Source of the DNA: an uncultured Opitutia bacterium
GTDB taxonomy: Bacteria; Verrucomicrobiota; Verrucomicrobiia; Opitutales; Opitutaceae
DNA length: 64,000 nt
Reading direction: 5' to 3'
Assembly (NCBI GenBank): GCA_903896015.1
Contig: CAITWF010000082.1
Span: 17,224 to 81,223 of the forward strand
In this document: positions 18,772 through 28,249 of the stretch, piece by piece
How the letters are laid out: each line of letters begins with the position of its first letter
Numbering within the stretch: position 1 is the stretch's first letter
Notes under the pieces: model-generated
The model's input: only the letters and a program-made list of their open reading frames with translations
Database searches by the model: none
What the model was told of the DNA's origin: nothing
Position numbers and translations under genes: made by a program

Positions 18772-20229
18772 GTGTTCGCCGTCCTTCATCTCGCCGACTT
18801 CGCCCTGCATGCCGTGCTCCGCACGGAACGCGCGAATCATAACCAGCCCGCCGCGCTCTTCGCCGGCACGGGAAAAAAATCCACCGTCCTCGCCACCACG
18901 CCCGCCGCGCGCGCCGCCGGTGTCGAGCTGGGCATGACCGCTCCGCAGGCCGTTGCCCTCTGCCCCGCGCTCCTCATCCGCGCGCCCGGCGCCGACGCCG
19001 AGGCCGAGGCCCGCGCCGCACTCCACGCCGTCGCGTTCACCCTTTCCCCGGCGATCGAGGACACCGCGCCCGGCGTCTGCACGATCGATCTGCGCGGATC
19101 AACCCGGGAGAAGTTCGAACCCGCCGCGCTCGCCGCCGTCGCCGAACTCGCGCGACTCGCACTCCCCGCCACCGCCGGCCTTGCGCGCACCCCGCTGCTC
19201 GCGCTCTACGCGACGCGCGCAGCGCATCCGGTGCTCTACGTCGCCGACGAGAAACAGTTCCTCGGTCCGCTCCCGCTCGCCGTCGCCGATCCTTCGGCCG
19301 AACTCGCCGCGGTCTTCGCCCACTGGGGCTTGCGCACGCTCGGTGATCTCACAGCGCTGCCGCGTGACGAGATCGTCCGCCGCTTCGGTGCTGCGGGTCT
19401 CGCCCTGTGGCAGCGTGCCGCGGGCGGCGACACGCGCCCGCTGCGTCCCGTCATCCCGGCGCAAACGTTTTCCGCCGCGATGGAATTCGAGGATCCGATC
19501 GAGACCCTAGAGCCGCTCCTCTTCCTGCTCCGCCGTTTTCTCGATCGCCTCTCACTGGAGTTGATCACGTCGCAGCACGTCGCCGCCGAAGTCGAGCTCG
19601 CGCTTCGCCTTGAGGACGACACACGCCACGCCCGCAGCTTCCGCCTCCCCGAGCCCACCGCCGACGCTGAGATCCTTTTCCGCGCGCTCCACACGCATCT
19701 CGAATCGCTGCACACCGCCGCCTCGATCATCGCAATCGATCTTCGGCTCACGCCTACGCGGCCACTGGTCCGTCAGCAGGGGCTCTTCGAAACCGGTCTC
19801 CGCGATCCCCACGGCTTCGCCGAAACCCTCGCGCGCGTCGTCGCCCTCGTCGGCTCCGATCGCGTCGGCACGCCCCACCTCGAAGACACCCACCGCGCCG
19901 ACGCGGTGAAACTCACGCCGCCCGCCGACGTGATTCCTCCGCTCGCGATGCCGCCGGTGCATCCCGCTCTCAGCGTGCCGCTGCGCCGTTTCCGCCCACC
20001 GCTGCCCGTACGACTCGAATTCACCGCCGATCGCCCGACTTATCTCTGGACCGAGCGCATGTCGGGTGAAATCTCCTTCCGCAGCGTCGCGTGGCCGAGC
20101 AGCGGCGAATGGTGGCAAAACGATCGCGCGTGGTCGCGGCTTGAATGGGACATCGCGCTCGCCGGCGGCGGACTCTATCGCCTGCTGCGTGTCGGCGGCG
20201 CGTGGTTCATCGACGGCGAGTATGACTAG
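18772..20229 (+). CDS. imuB: ImuB, inactive Y-family polymerase adaptor
   Basis: 485 aa with a GTG start (FAVLHLADFALHAV). It has the Y-family palm/finger layout (NHNQPAALFAG, ATTPAARAAGVELGM) and a little-finger domain, but the catalytic carboxylates of true DinB are not conserved (TIDLRGST in place of the usual DE pair). A beta-clamp-binding motif QQGLF lies at residues 335-339. In known systems ImuB links the clamp, ImuA and DnaE2 rather than making DNA. The C-terminal ~60 residues (RPTYLWTERMSGEI) are typical of the family. Third of the imu genes, 102 bp before dnaE2. Confidence 0.88.
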   Translation: MFAVLHLADFALHAVLRTERANHNQPAALFAGTGKKSTVLATTPAARAAGVELGMTAPQAVALCPALLIRAPGADAEAEARAALHAVAFTLSPAIEDTAPGVCTIDLRGSTREKFEPAALAAVAELARLALPATAGLARTPLLALYATRAAHPVLYVADEKQFLGPLPLAVADPSAELAAVFAHWGLRTLGDLTALPRDEIVRRFGAAGLALWQRAAGGDTRPLRPVIPAQTFSAAMEFEDPIETLEPLLFLLRRFLDRLSLELITSQHVAAEVELALRLEDDTRHARSFRLPEPTADAEILFRALHTHLESLHTAASIIAIDLRLTPTRPLVRQQGLFETGLRDPHGFAETLARVVALVGSDRVGTPHLEDTHRADAVKLTPPADVIPPLAMPPVHPALSVPLRRFRPPLPVRLEFTADRPTYLWTERMSGEISFRSVAWPSSGEWWQNDRAWSRLEWDIALAGGGLYRLLRVGGAWFIDGEYD

Positions 20230-20331
20230 CGAACAACCTTCAGAAACTTCGAAAAAAGAAACCGGAGAAACTCGGTCCCAGCCTGGTGCATCTGTTTCTT
20301 CTTTCTGCCATTTCCCACTTTCTTCTTTGCT

Positions 20332-23300
20332 TTGAGCTACGTCGAACTCCATGCGCGCAGCGCCTTCAGCTTCCTGCGCGGCGCCTCGTCGCCCGAAGAC
20401 CTCGCGGGCGAGGCCGCGCGGCTGGAGTTGCCCGCCGTCGCGCTCCTCGATCGCGATGGCTTCTACGGCGCGCCGCGTTTTTACGCCGCCGCGCGCGAAC
20501 ACCATCTCCGCGCCCGCGTCGGCGCCGAGATCACCATGGAGGACGGCAGTGTCGTCCCGCTGCTCGTCGCCACGCGCGCCGGCTACCAAAATCTCTGCCA
20601 GCTCATCACCGAGACTAAACTGACCGAGCGTCCTCCGAGCTGTAGCGCATCTGTCTCGCAGACGCTGTTGTCCGAATCGCCCGAAGCGACAGCTGCAAAC
20701 CAGACGCCCTACGAGCCTAAGCCAACCGATCGCAAGCGCCCGTGCTACGCGACGTGGGCCGAACTCGAAAATTATTCCACCGGGCTCATCGCCCTCACCG
20801 GTGATGACGACGGCCCGGTGCGTCGCGCGTGGCGCACCTCCGGCGGCGCCGCCGCGAACGCCGCGCTCGGAAAACTCCTCGCGATCTTCGGCCGCGATCG
20901 AGTCTACGTCGAACTGCAACGCCATCGCCGTCGCGGCGAAGAACGCGAAATCACCTTTCTCCGTGACCTCGCCGCCGCGCAGCGGCTCCCGCTGCTCGCG
21001 ACTGGTGGAGTCGCCTACGCCACCGCCGCCGATCGTATCGTCGCCGACGTGTTTACCTGCCTACGCTGGCACACCACGCTCGACACCGTGGGCCGCCGGC
21101 TCGAACTCAACGCCGAGCGCCGCCTGAAATCCCCCCGCGAAATGGCCGAGCGCTTCGCCGATCTTCCCGAGGCCGTCGCCCACTCCGTCCGCCTCGACGA
21201 ACGGCTCGAGTTCACCCTCGAGAAACTCGGCTACCAATTTCCCGGTTTCCCCACACCGACCGGCGAGACGATGGATGCTTATCTCCGCGAGCGCACGTTC
21301 GCCGCCGCGCACGAGCGCTTCGGCCCGCTCCCCGAAAATCTCCAGCAGCAGCTCAATAAGGAACTCGAACTCATCGCCCGCCTGAAGTTCTCCGGTTATT
21401 TTCTGATTGTCTGGGATATTTGCGCGTGGGCGCGCCAACAGAAAATCCTCGTCCAGGGCCGCGGCAGCGCCGCCAACAGCGCCGTCTGTTACGTGCTCGG
21501 CATCACCGCCGTCAATCCGCTCAAGCACCGCCTCCTCTTCGAGCGCTTTCTCAGTGACGGTCGTGTGGGCGCCGATGGCAACCCGTCGTGGCCCGACATC
21601 GATCTCGATCTACCGAGCGGCGAGCGGCGCGAGAGCGTCATTCAGGAAATCTACCGGCGCTACGGTCAGCGCGGCGCCGCAATGACCGCCAACGTGATCA
21701 CCTATCGCGGCCGCAGCACGACCCGCGAAATCGGCAAGGTCCTCGGCTTCGGCGTCGACGCGATGGATCGTTTCTCCAGTCTCTACGCCAACGGCGATTT
21801 TCCGCACACGCTCGATCTGCAGCAGCAGCTCAAGATGTCTGGCATCGCCGCGCAGCATCCGCGCGCCGAGGCGATGGTGCGGCTTCATGCTCTCGTGCGC
21901 GGCCTGCCGCGTCACCTCGGCCAGCACTCCGGCGGCATGGTCATCTCGCGTAACGAACTCGACAAAGTCGTCCCGCTCGAGCCCGCCACGATGCCCGGCC
22001 GCAGTGTCTGCCAGTGGGACAAGGACGATTGCGAAAACCTCGGCATCGTGAAGATCGATTTTCTTGGCCTCGGCATGATGGCGGTGCTGCAGGATTCGTT
22101 CGAACTCTGCTCCACGCGCGGCGGCCCGCATACTTTCAACGACATCCCGCCTGACGATCCCGAGACTTACGAAAAGATCCGCGCGGCCGACACCGTGGGT
22201 GTGTTTCAAATCGAAAGCCGCGCTCAGATGTCCACGCTCCCCCGCTTCAAGCCGAAGAATCTCTACGACCTCGCGATGCAGGTCGCGATTATCCGTCCTG
22301 GTCCCATCACCGGCCACCTCGTCCACCCGCTCATCCGCCGCCGCGACGGCCTGGAAAAGGACGACTACATCGATCCAAGCGTGGAGCACCTGATGAAACC
22401 GATCCTCGAGCGCACGCGCGGAGTAATCCTCTTTCAGGAGCAGATGCTCGAACTGTCGATGACGCTCGCGAAATTCACCGGCGCGCAGGCCGAGGAACTG
22501 CGTCGCGCGATGGGTTTCACGAAGCATCCCGAAAAACTGCACGCCGCGCTCGCCAAGCTCATGCTCGCGCTGCGCCGCGAAGGTCACAATGAAGCGGTTG
22601 TCAGCCGCGTCTGCGATTCCGCGCGCACGTTTGCGGCGTATGGCTTTCCCGAGTCCCACGCAATCGGGTTCGCGATGCTCGCCTATGCGAGCACGTGGTT
22701 GAAGATTCACCGGCCGGCGGAATTTTTCGCGAGTCTGCTGAACAACCAGCCGATGGGGTTTTATTCGCCGGCCTCGCTGTTGCAGGACGGCCGCCGCCAC
22801 GGCTTGAAATCGAATCCGGTCTGCGTGCAAAGCTCCCAGTGGTCCTGCACCGTCGAGGGTGAAAAAACGATCCGCCTAGGCCTGCGCTTGGTGAAAGGTC
22901 TGCACGAGGCCACCGTGCGAGAAATGCTCGCCGCGCGAAACGAGGCGCCGTTCGCCTCGCTCGACGATTTCCTGCGGCGTACGCAGTTCACCGCCACCGA
23001 TCGCCGCGCGCTCGCGGCCATCGGCGCGCTAAATATTTTTTCCCAGCATCGCCGCGCCGCGCTCTGGGAAGTCGAGGCCGCGTGGTCCGAGTCCGAAAGC
23101 CTGCTCCACCATTTCACCGATATGAAGCGGGAGACCTCGCCCCTCGCGGCGATGACGCTCACTGAGCGTCTCCGCGCCGATTTTCTCGGCATGGAACTGA
23201 CCGCCGGCGCGCACCCGATGGCCCTGCTGCGCCCAAGATTGAAAAACATTTGGAGCGCCACCGCGCTGAAACACACCCCCAACGGCAGCCGCGTCACGAT

Positions 23301-23565
23301 CGCCGGCGCCGTGATCTGCCGGCAGCGCCCTGGCACGGCGAATGGTTTCGTTTTCATCAGCCTCGAGGACGAAACCGGCATCGCCAACGCCGTCGTGCTC
23401 CCGCAGCTCTTCGAACGCGATCGCCTCATCATCACGCAGGAACCCGCGCTGAAAATCACCGGCCGCCTCCAGAACGTCGCAAACGTGATCCACGTCCGTG
23501 CCGAGCGCATCGAGCCCTTGCGCGAATCCGATCTCCCCGCGCAGGCGTCGCACGATTTCCACTGA
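20332..23565 (+). CDS. dnaE2: Error-prone DNA polymerase III alpha, DnaE2 (ImuC)
   Basis: 1077 aa with a TTG start (SYVELHARSAFSFLRGASSP). Order: PHP domain, polymerase palm with the catalytic PDIDLD (Asp422, Asp424, Asp426), QGRGSAANSAVCYVLGIT, fingers, then helix-hairpin-helix and OB domain (GSRVTIAGAVICRQRP). It does translesion synthesis with ImuA and ImuB during SOS. The PHP domain has about 40 extra residues (about 102-145) that coincide with a palindromic repeat inserted in frame. The leader is strongly T/C-rich (tctgtttcttctttctgcc). Last gene of the cassette. Confidence 0.93.
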   Translation: MSYVELHARSAFSFLRGASSPEDLAGEAARLELPAVALLDRDGFYGAPRFYAAAREHHLRARVGAEITMEDGSVVPLLVATRAGYQNLCQLITETKLTERPPSCSASVSQTLLSESPEATAANQTPYEPKPTDRKRPCYATWAELENYSTGLIALTGDDDGPVRRAWRTSGGAAANAALGKLLAIFGRDRVYVELQRHRRRGEEREITFLRDLAAAQRLPLLATGGVAYATAADRIVADVFTCLRWHTTLDTVGRRLELNAERRLKSPREMAERFADLPEAVAHSVRLDERLEFTLEKLGYQFPGFPTPTGETMDAYLRERTFAAAHERFGPLPENLQQQLNKELELIARLKFSGYFLIVWDICAWARQQKILVQGRGSAANSAVCYVLGITAVNPLKHRLLFERFLSDGRVGADGNPSWPDIDLDLPSGERRESVIQEIYRRYGQRGAAMTANVITYRGRSTTREIGKVLGFGVDAMDRFSSLYANGDFPHTLDLQQQLKMSGIAAQHPRAEAMVRLHALVRGLPRHLGQHSGGMVISRNELDKVVPLEPATMPGRSVCQWDKDDCENLGIVKIDFLGLGMMAVLQDSFELCSTRGGPHTFNDIPPDDPETYEKIRAADTVGVFQIESRAQMSTLPRFKPKNLYDLAMQVAIIRPGPITGHLVHPLIRRRDGLEKDDYIDPSVEHLMKPILERTRGVILFQEQMLELSMTLAKFTGAQAEELRRAMGFTKHPEKLHAALAKLMLALRREGHNEAVVSRVCDSARTFAAYGFPESHAIGFAMLAYASTWLKIHRPAEFFASLLNNQPMGFYSPASLLQDGRRHGLKSNPVCVQSSQWSCTVEGEKTIRLGLRLVKGLHEATVREMLAARNEAPFASLDDFLRRTQFTATDRRALAAIGALNIFSQHRRAALWEVEAAWSESESLLHHFTDMKRETSPLAAMTLTERLRADFLGMELTAGAHPMALLRPRLKNIWSATALKHTPNGSRVTIAGAVICRQRPGTANGFVFISLEDETGIANAVVLPQLFERDRLIITQEPALKITGRLQNVANVIHVRAERIEPLRESDLPAQASHDFH
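20638..20694. repeat. Palindromic element inserted in frame inside dnaE2
   Basis: Outer arms AGCTGT (20638-20643) and ACAGCT (20689-20694). The inner hairpin is AGCG-ca-TCTG-tctcg-CAGA-CGCT (20644-20666). It encodes the low-conservation stretch around SCSASVSQTLLSE. The beginning TGTAGCG recalls the GTAGG ends of the intergenic repeats here. Confidence 0.5.
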
Positions 23566-23634
23566 GCACGCCGTCCAAAAATCAGATCGCATTTTTTCGC
23601 TTCCGCTCGCCCGGAGCGCTTTCATGCTGCTCCC

Positions 23635-25470
23635 ATGCGCTTCTCCCCTCTCGCCGCACTCGCTCTCCTGACTCTCTCGACCGCCCTCCGCGCCGATCCG
23701 GCGCTCGCCAATGTCTATGCCCGCTCTTCCGTCAGCCTCAACGGCAAGTGGCATTACATCATCGATCCCTACGAAAACGGTTTCTACGACTACCGCCACC
23801 AGCCCTTCGATGCCGCCGCCAAGCCGACCGGCGGCTACTTTCTCGATCGTCAACCGGCCGACAAGACCGAGCTGATCGAATATAATTTTGATACGAGCCC
23901 GTCGCTCACCGTCCCCGGCGACTGGAATTCTCAGGACGATCGCCTCCAGTATTACGAGGGCACGGTCTGGTATCGCCGCCGGTTCGACTGCCCGAAAGCG
24001 AACGCGACCGACCGCGTGTTCGTCTATTTTGGCGCCGCGAACTACCGCGCCGATGTCTACCTCAACGGCAAGAAACTCGGTACGCACATCGGCGGATTTA
24101 CGCCGTTCTCCTACGAAATTACGGCTCTGGTAACGGACACCGGCAATTCCCTCGTCGTGCGCGTCGACAACAAGCGCTACGCCGAGGCAGTGCCGACTGT
24201 GAATACGGATTGGTGGAACTACGGCGGGCTCACGCGCGATGTGCTGCTAGTGCAGACGCCCGCCACCTTCATCGCCGCCCAAAGCGTACAGCTCGCACCC
24301 GGCACGACCGATCACATCCTCGCCACCGTTCAACTCGACGGTCCGCAAAAGCAGCAGAAGATTCGGCTGACGCTCCCCGACACGGCGATTACGGCAGAGT
24401 TTTCCACGGATGCCGACGGTGCCGGCCGCGCCGAAATTCCCGCGGCCAATCTCGCCCTTTGGTCTCCCGAGAAGCCGAAGCTCTACTCCGTGGTAATCAC
24501 CGCAGAATCCGATCGCACCACCGATCGCATCGGTTTCCGCACGATCGCCGTGCGCGGTTCAGACATCCTGCTCAATGGTCGCTCCGTTTTTCTGCGCGGC
24601 ATCTGCCTCCACGAGGAGAATCCCCAGCGAGGCGGCCGCGCCTATTCGGTCGAAGACGCCCGCCTGTTGCTTGGCTGGGCCAAGGAACTCGGCTGCAACT
24701 TCGTCCGGCTCGCGCATTACCCCCACAACGAAAACATGGCCCGCGTCGCCGACGAGATCGGTCTGATGCTGTGGGAGGAAGTGCCCGTTTATTGGACCAT
24801 CGCGTGGGAAAACGCCGAGACCCTCCGCAACGCCCGCACGCAGCTTTCCGACCTGATCGAACGTGATCGAAACCGCGCCAGCGTCATCGTCTGGTCGGTC
24901 GCCAATGAAACGCCCGTGAGCGAGCCTCGCACCCGTTTCCTGCGGACGCTGATCGAGACGGCGCGCTCGCTGGACGGCACACGCCTCGTTTCCTCCGCCA
25001 TGGAGGTGCGGACCGATCCCGCCGACTCGACGCACAAAATCATCGACGACCCACTCGGGGAATTCACCGATCTCACCAGTTTTAATCAATACGTCGGCTG
25101 GTATGACGGGCTGCCTGCCAAGACCGCGCAAATCCGCTGGACGATCAAGTCGGAGAAGCCCGTCATGATCAGCGAATTTGGGGCCGACGCGCTCCAAGGC
25201 TGGCACGCCGATGCACTCACCCGTTTCAGCGAAGAATATCAGGCCGACCTCTACCGTCAGACCCTAACCATGCTGCAAAAGATTCCGCAGTGGCGCGGAG
25301 CGACCCCGTGGATCTTGTGCGATTTCCGCTCGCCCCGCCGGCCGCTGCCCAATGTGCAGGACGGCTGGAACCGCAAGGGCCTCATCGGCGAAAACGGCAC
25401 GAAGAAAATGGCCTTCGGTGTCCTCAGGGAATTTTACGACCGCAAGACGGCGGAGGCCGCCAAGCCGTAA
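23635..25470 (+). CDS. Secreted glycoside hydrolase family 2 enzyme, beta-glucuronidase-like
   Basis: 611 aa. N-terminal signal peptide (MRFSPLAALALLTLSTALRA). Jelly-roll sugar-binding domain (VSLNGKWHYIIDPYENG, VPGDWNSQ, WYRRRFDC), Ig-like domain, then a TIM barrel. Acid/base Glu425 in WSVANETP; nucleophile Glu514 in MISEFGADALQGWH. The N-terminus and HEENPQRGGRAYSVEDAR segment resemble the beta-glucuronidase branch of GH2. Probably periplasmic. It is not closely related to the other GH2 gene at 8857. It converges with hrpB over a short palindrome. Confidence 0.85.
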   Translation: MRFSPLAALALLTLSTALRADPALANVYARSSVSLNGKWHYIIDPYENGFYDYRHQPFDAAAKPTGGYFLDRQPADKTELIEYNFDTSPSLTVPGDWNSQDDRLQYYEGTVWYRRRFDCPKANATDRVFVYFGAANYRADVYLNGKKLGTHIGGFTPFSYEITALVTDTGNSLVVRVDNKRYAEAVPTVNTDWWNYGGLTRDVLLVQTPATFIAAQSVQLAPGTTDHILATVQLDGPQKQQKIRLTLPDTAITAEFSTDADGAGRAEIPAANLALWSPEKPKLYSVVITAESDRTTDRIGFRTIAVRGSDILLNGRSVFLRGICLHEENPQRGGRAYSVEDARLLLGWAKELGCNFVRLAHYPHNENMARVADEIGLMLWEEVPVYWTIAWENAETLRNARTQLSDLIERDRNRASVIVWSVANETPVSEPRTRFLRTLIETARSLDGTRLVSSAMEVRTDPADSTHKIIDDPLGEFTDLTSFNQYVGWYDGLPAKTAQIRWTIKSEKPVMISEFGADALQGWHADALTRFSEEYQADLYRQTLTMLQKIPQWRGATPWILCDFRSPRRPLPNVQDGWNRKGLIGENGTKKMAFGVLREFYDRKTAEAAKP

Positions 25471-25471
25471 C

Positions 25472-25490
25472 GCGGCGTTCAGGACGCCGC
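25472..25490. terminator. Bidirectional stem-loop between convergent genes
   Basis: GCGGCGT-tcagg-ACGCCGC, a perfect 7-bp stem. It lies just after the GH2 stop and 10 bp before the hrpB stop on the other strand. There is no T-run on the plus side, so intrinsic termination is uncertain. Confidence 0.45.
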
Positions 25491-25500
25491 TCTCGCCCCG

Positions 25501-28047
25501 CTACCGCCACTCGTGGCGCGGGTAGCGGCGGGAAAGTTCAGCCTTCACCTTCGGATATTGCTCGCGCCAAAAATTGGTCAGGTCGTCCGTGACCTGAATC
25601 GGGCGCTGGTTGGGCGCGAGGATTTCGAACTTCACGGGCACGCGTCCGTGCCCGATCGTAAATTTTCCCTCGATGCCGTAGAGTTCCTGGATGCGCGCGC
25701 TCAGCACGGGCGGACCTTCCTTGTTGTAAGTGAGGCGAGATTTCCGGCCGTTGCCCATCACAAGGCGCTCCGGGAGATAGTCGTCGATCACGGCGAGTTG
25801 CTCGGCGGTGAGCCAGTCCTTCAGGGTTGGCATCACCGGCTTGTCCTTGATGTCCCGGTAGCTGAGTTCGCCGTAGCAAATCTGCTCCACCAGCGTCGCG
25901 CGATCGGCGTCAGTGATCAGGTTCACTTCGAGTTCGGGAAACCACTCGGCCATGCGATTCACGCGCGTGATCCATTGCTCGACGGACTCGTCCCACGCTT
26001 CGAGTTTCAGCCGGCCGGCGATCACTTCCTTGGTGAGCAACGCGGCCGCCGCGTCGAGCGGCGCTTCGTCGCTGCTGACCTTGGCGTCGAGCACGAGATC
26101 GCGGAAGCGGCGCTCGCGACGCGACACGACGCGTTTGATCGATTCGTCGTAAGACACGCCCCTCGTCTCGCGATAATCATCCGGGAAAATCTCCTTCAGC
26201 CAGGCCTCCTCGATCGCAGTCGCGATCGACAGGAGCGTGTTTACCTCGCCGTCGCCGCGGCCGATTTCGCTGATTTCGCCCGCGACGAACAACTTCGCCT
26301 GCTGGATGCCACTTTCGCGCGCGAGCAAGCCGCGGCGGTTGTGGACGAGTTCGCAGCGCAGCGTGCCGGCATCGAGGCGCCGCGCCAGTTGGTCGGAAAA
26401 GCCGGCGAGCACGCATTTGCGGACCTCGGCGCCGTCCGTGCGCTTCTCGCTTGCGTCGAGGCCCTCCTTGGATGCGATTTCTAGGAACTGCTCGAAGAGC
26501 GGACCGACCCGCCGCGCGCCTTGCGCGTGGATGCCGAGCCGGCGGCAGGCATCGAGCGAGTAATTCGCCTTGTCGGCGTAGCGCCACGCGCGCATGAGCA
26601 GAAAAAAATCACTCTCATGCTCCTCGCCCAACGTGTCCTCGCGCATTCGCTCGACGTCCTTCGGCACACCGCGCAGGAGAAAATTTCGCCCTTGCGTGAG
26701 CGCCGCCATCAGCGCGACCGGACGCACGCAACCGCGATCGGCGGCGGCGAGGAACATCCGCGCGTAGCGCGGGTGCACCGGAAAGCGCAGCATCTTCCGA
26801 CCGACTTCGGTGATCGATTTTTTTTCGCCGCCGAGGGCGCCCAAGTCGACGAGTAGATTCTCCGCCCGGGCGAGGCCGACCGCGTCGGGCTTTTCGAGCC
26901 ACGGGAAATTCTGCACGTCGTCGATGCCGCTGGCCTTCAGCGTCAGCACCACCTCCGAAAGATCGAGCCGCTTCACCTCAGGCAGTTCCTGCGGCGCACG
27001 CTGCTCGTGTTCGCGTTCGGTCCAGAGTCGCACACACACACCGGGCGCGGTGCGGCCCGCGCGACCGGCCCTCTGATCGGCGCTGGCGGCGGAAATTTTT
27101 TCGACGAGCAGCGTGTTGATCCCGCGGTGCGGGTCGAAACGGGCAATGCGCGCGAGCCCGCAATCGATCACGGCGGTCACACCGTCGATGGTGAGCGAGG
27201 TCTCGGCGACGTTGGTGGAGACAATGATCTTGCGCGCGTCGTAACGCGCCACGGCGCGGTCCTGCTGCTCGGGCGGCAACTCGCCGTGGAGCGGAAAAGT
27301 CACAAAGTCGCGCAGTTCGCGCGATGCCTGAATCGCCTGAACGGTGCGGTTGATCTCGTAGGCGCCCGGCATGAACACCAAAAAGTCCCCGCGCGTCGCG
27401 CCAGCGACGCGTTCACACTCGCGCGCAGTGACGTCCCAGACAGGCTCGGTCTCGAAGTCGACCCGCTTCGTGAGATACTCCACGCTCACGGGAAAACTGC
27501 GACCTTGCGAGACGAGCACGTCGCACGGCGCGAGGTAGTTTTTCAGCAGACCGGCGTCGAGCGTCGCCGACATCACGATGATTTTCAGATCGGGGCGAAC
27601 CGTCCGCTGAATCTGCAACGCACGCGCCAGCGAGATGTCACCATAGAGATGACGCTCGTGAAACTCGTCGAAGACGATCGCGCTGATTCCCTTCAGCGTG
27701 GCGTCGAACGACATCTGCCGGAGGAGAATGCCCTCGGTGACGAACCGGATGCGCGTGCGCTCGCTCACTCGCGACTCAAGGCGGATTTGGTAGCCAACCC
27801 CTTCGCCGAGCGAAGTGCCGGCTTCTTCGGCGACGCGCTTCGCAAGCATGCGCGCGGCAAGCCGGCGTGGTTGGAGCACGACGACTTCGCCCTTTTCACC
27901 GAGCAAGCCGTGCCGCCACAGCATTTGCGGAATCTGCGTGGACTTGCCCGAGCCGGTCGGCGCCTGCACGATCAAACGACCGGCGCCGCGCACGGCGGCG
28001 ACGACGGCGGATTCGAGTTCGTAGATGGGCAAATCGCGCGGTGACAT
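25501..28047 (-). CDS. hrpB: ATP-dependent RNA helicase HrpB
   Basis: 848 aa, usual length for HrpB. Helicase motifs: I (APTGSGKSTQIPQML), II (DEFHERHLYGD), III (SATLDA), VI (QRAGRAGR). The HrpB-specific C-terminal domain is present (SRLTYNKEGPPVLSARIQEL). A DEAH-box NTPase with unknown cellular target, likely RNA remodelling. The ATG at 28047 is followed by MSPRDLPIYELESAVVAAV, matching the family start. It diverges from the structured region that begins about 50 bp upstream. Confidence 0.93.
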   Translation of the reverse strand: MSPRDLPIYELESAVVAAVRGAGRLIVQAPTGSGKSTQIPQMLWRHGLLGEKGEVVVLQPRRLAARMLAKRVAEEAGTSLGEGVGYQIRLESRVSERTRIRFVTEGILLRQMSFDATLKGISAIVFDEFHERHLYGDISLARALQIQRTVRPDLKIIVMSATLDAGLLKNYLAPCDVLVSQGRSFPVSVEYLTKRVDFETEPVWDVTARECERVAGATRGDFLVFMPGAYEINRTVQAIQASRELRDFVTFPLHGELPPEQQDRAVARYDARKIIVSTNVAETSLTIDGVTAVIDCGLARIARFDPHRGINTLLVEKISAASADQRAGRAGRTAPGVCVRLWTEREHEQRAPQELPEVKRLDLSEVVLTLKASGIDDVQNFPWLEKPDAVGLARAENLLVDLGALGGEKKSITEVGRKMLRFPVHPRYARMFLAAADRGCVRPVALMAALTQGRNFLLRGVPKDVERMREDTLGEEHESDFFLLMRAWRYADKANYSLDACRRLGIHAQGARRVGPLFEQFLEIASKEGLDASEKRTDGAEVRKCVLAGFSDQLARRLDAGTLRCELVHNRRGLLARESGIQQAKLFVAGEISEIGRGDGEVNTLLSIATAIEEAWLKEIFPDDYRETRGVSYDESIKRVVSRRERRFRDLVLDAKVSSDEAPLDAAAALLTKEVIAGRLKLEAWDESVEQWITRVNRMAEWFPELEVNLITDADRATLVEQICYGELSYRDIKDKPVMPTLKDWLTAEQLAVIDDYLPERLVMGNGRKSRLTYNKEGPPVLSARIQELYGIEGKFTIGHGRVPVKFEILAPNQRPIQVTDDLTNFWREQYPKVKAELSRRYPRHEWR

Positions 28048-28101
28048 TTTTCAGGAGCGATCGAGCGTCTGTTCATTTCTTGCCGTGGCAAGCCCGTGAA
28101 T

Positions 28102-28140
28102 AACCGGTGAACGAGTTTGCTCCCAAGATATTCACCGGTT
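28102..28140. repeat. Perfect inverted repeat upstream of hrpB
   Basis: AACCGGTGAA (28102-28111) and TTCACCGGTT (28131-28140), 19-base spacer. An alternative pair GTGAATA/TATTCAC (28096-28102/28129-28135) overlaps it. It could be an operator for hrpB or the downstream RNA, or the first hairpin of that RNA. Confidence 0.5.
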
Positions 28141-28249
28141 CGCATGGTGCAGCGATTGTGAAGAACAAAGACTTCATTTTTCTCATCCTGCGCGCACCGT
28201 CTACAACGTTCCTTGATAGAACAGTCGCAGCGTGGCGGTCTGAAATAAA

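Noticed and set aside
28208..28225. GTTCCTTGATAGAAC as a second LexA box
   Set aside because: The spacer is 7, not 4, and the flanking T and A are missing, so it does not fit the TGTTC-N4-GAACA rule.
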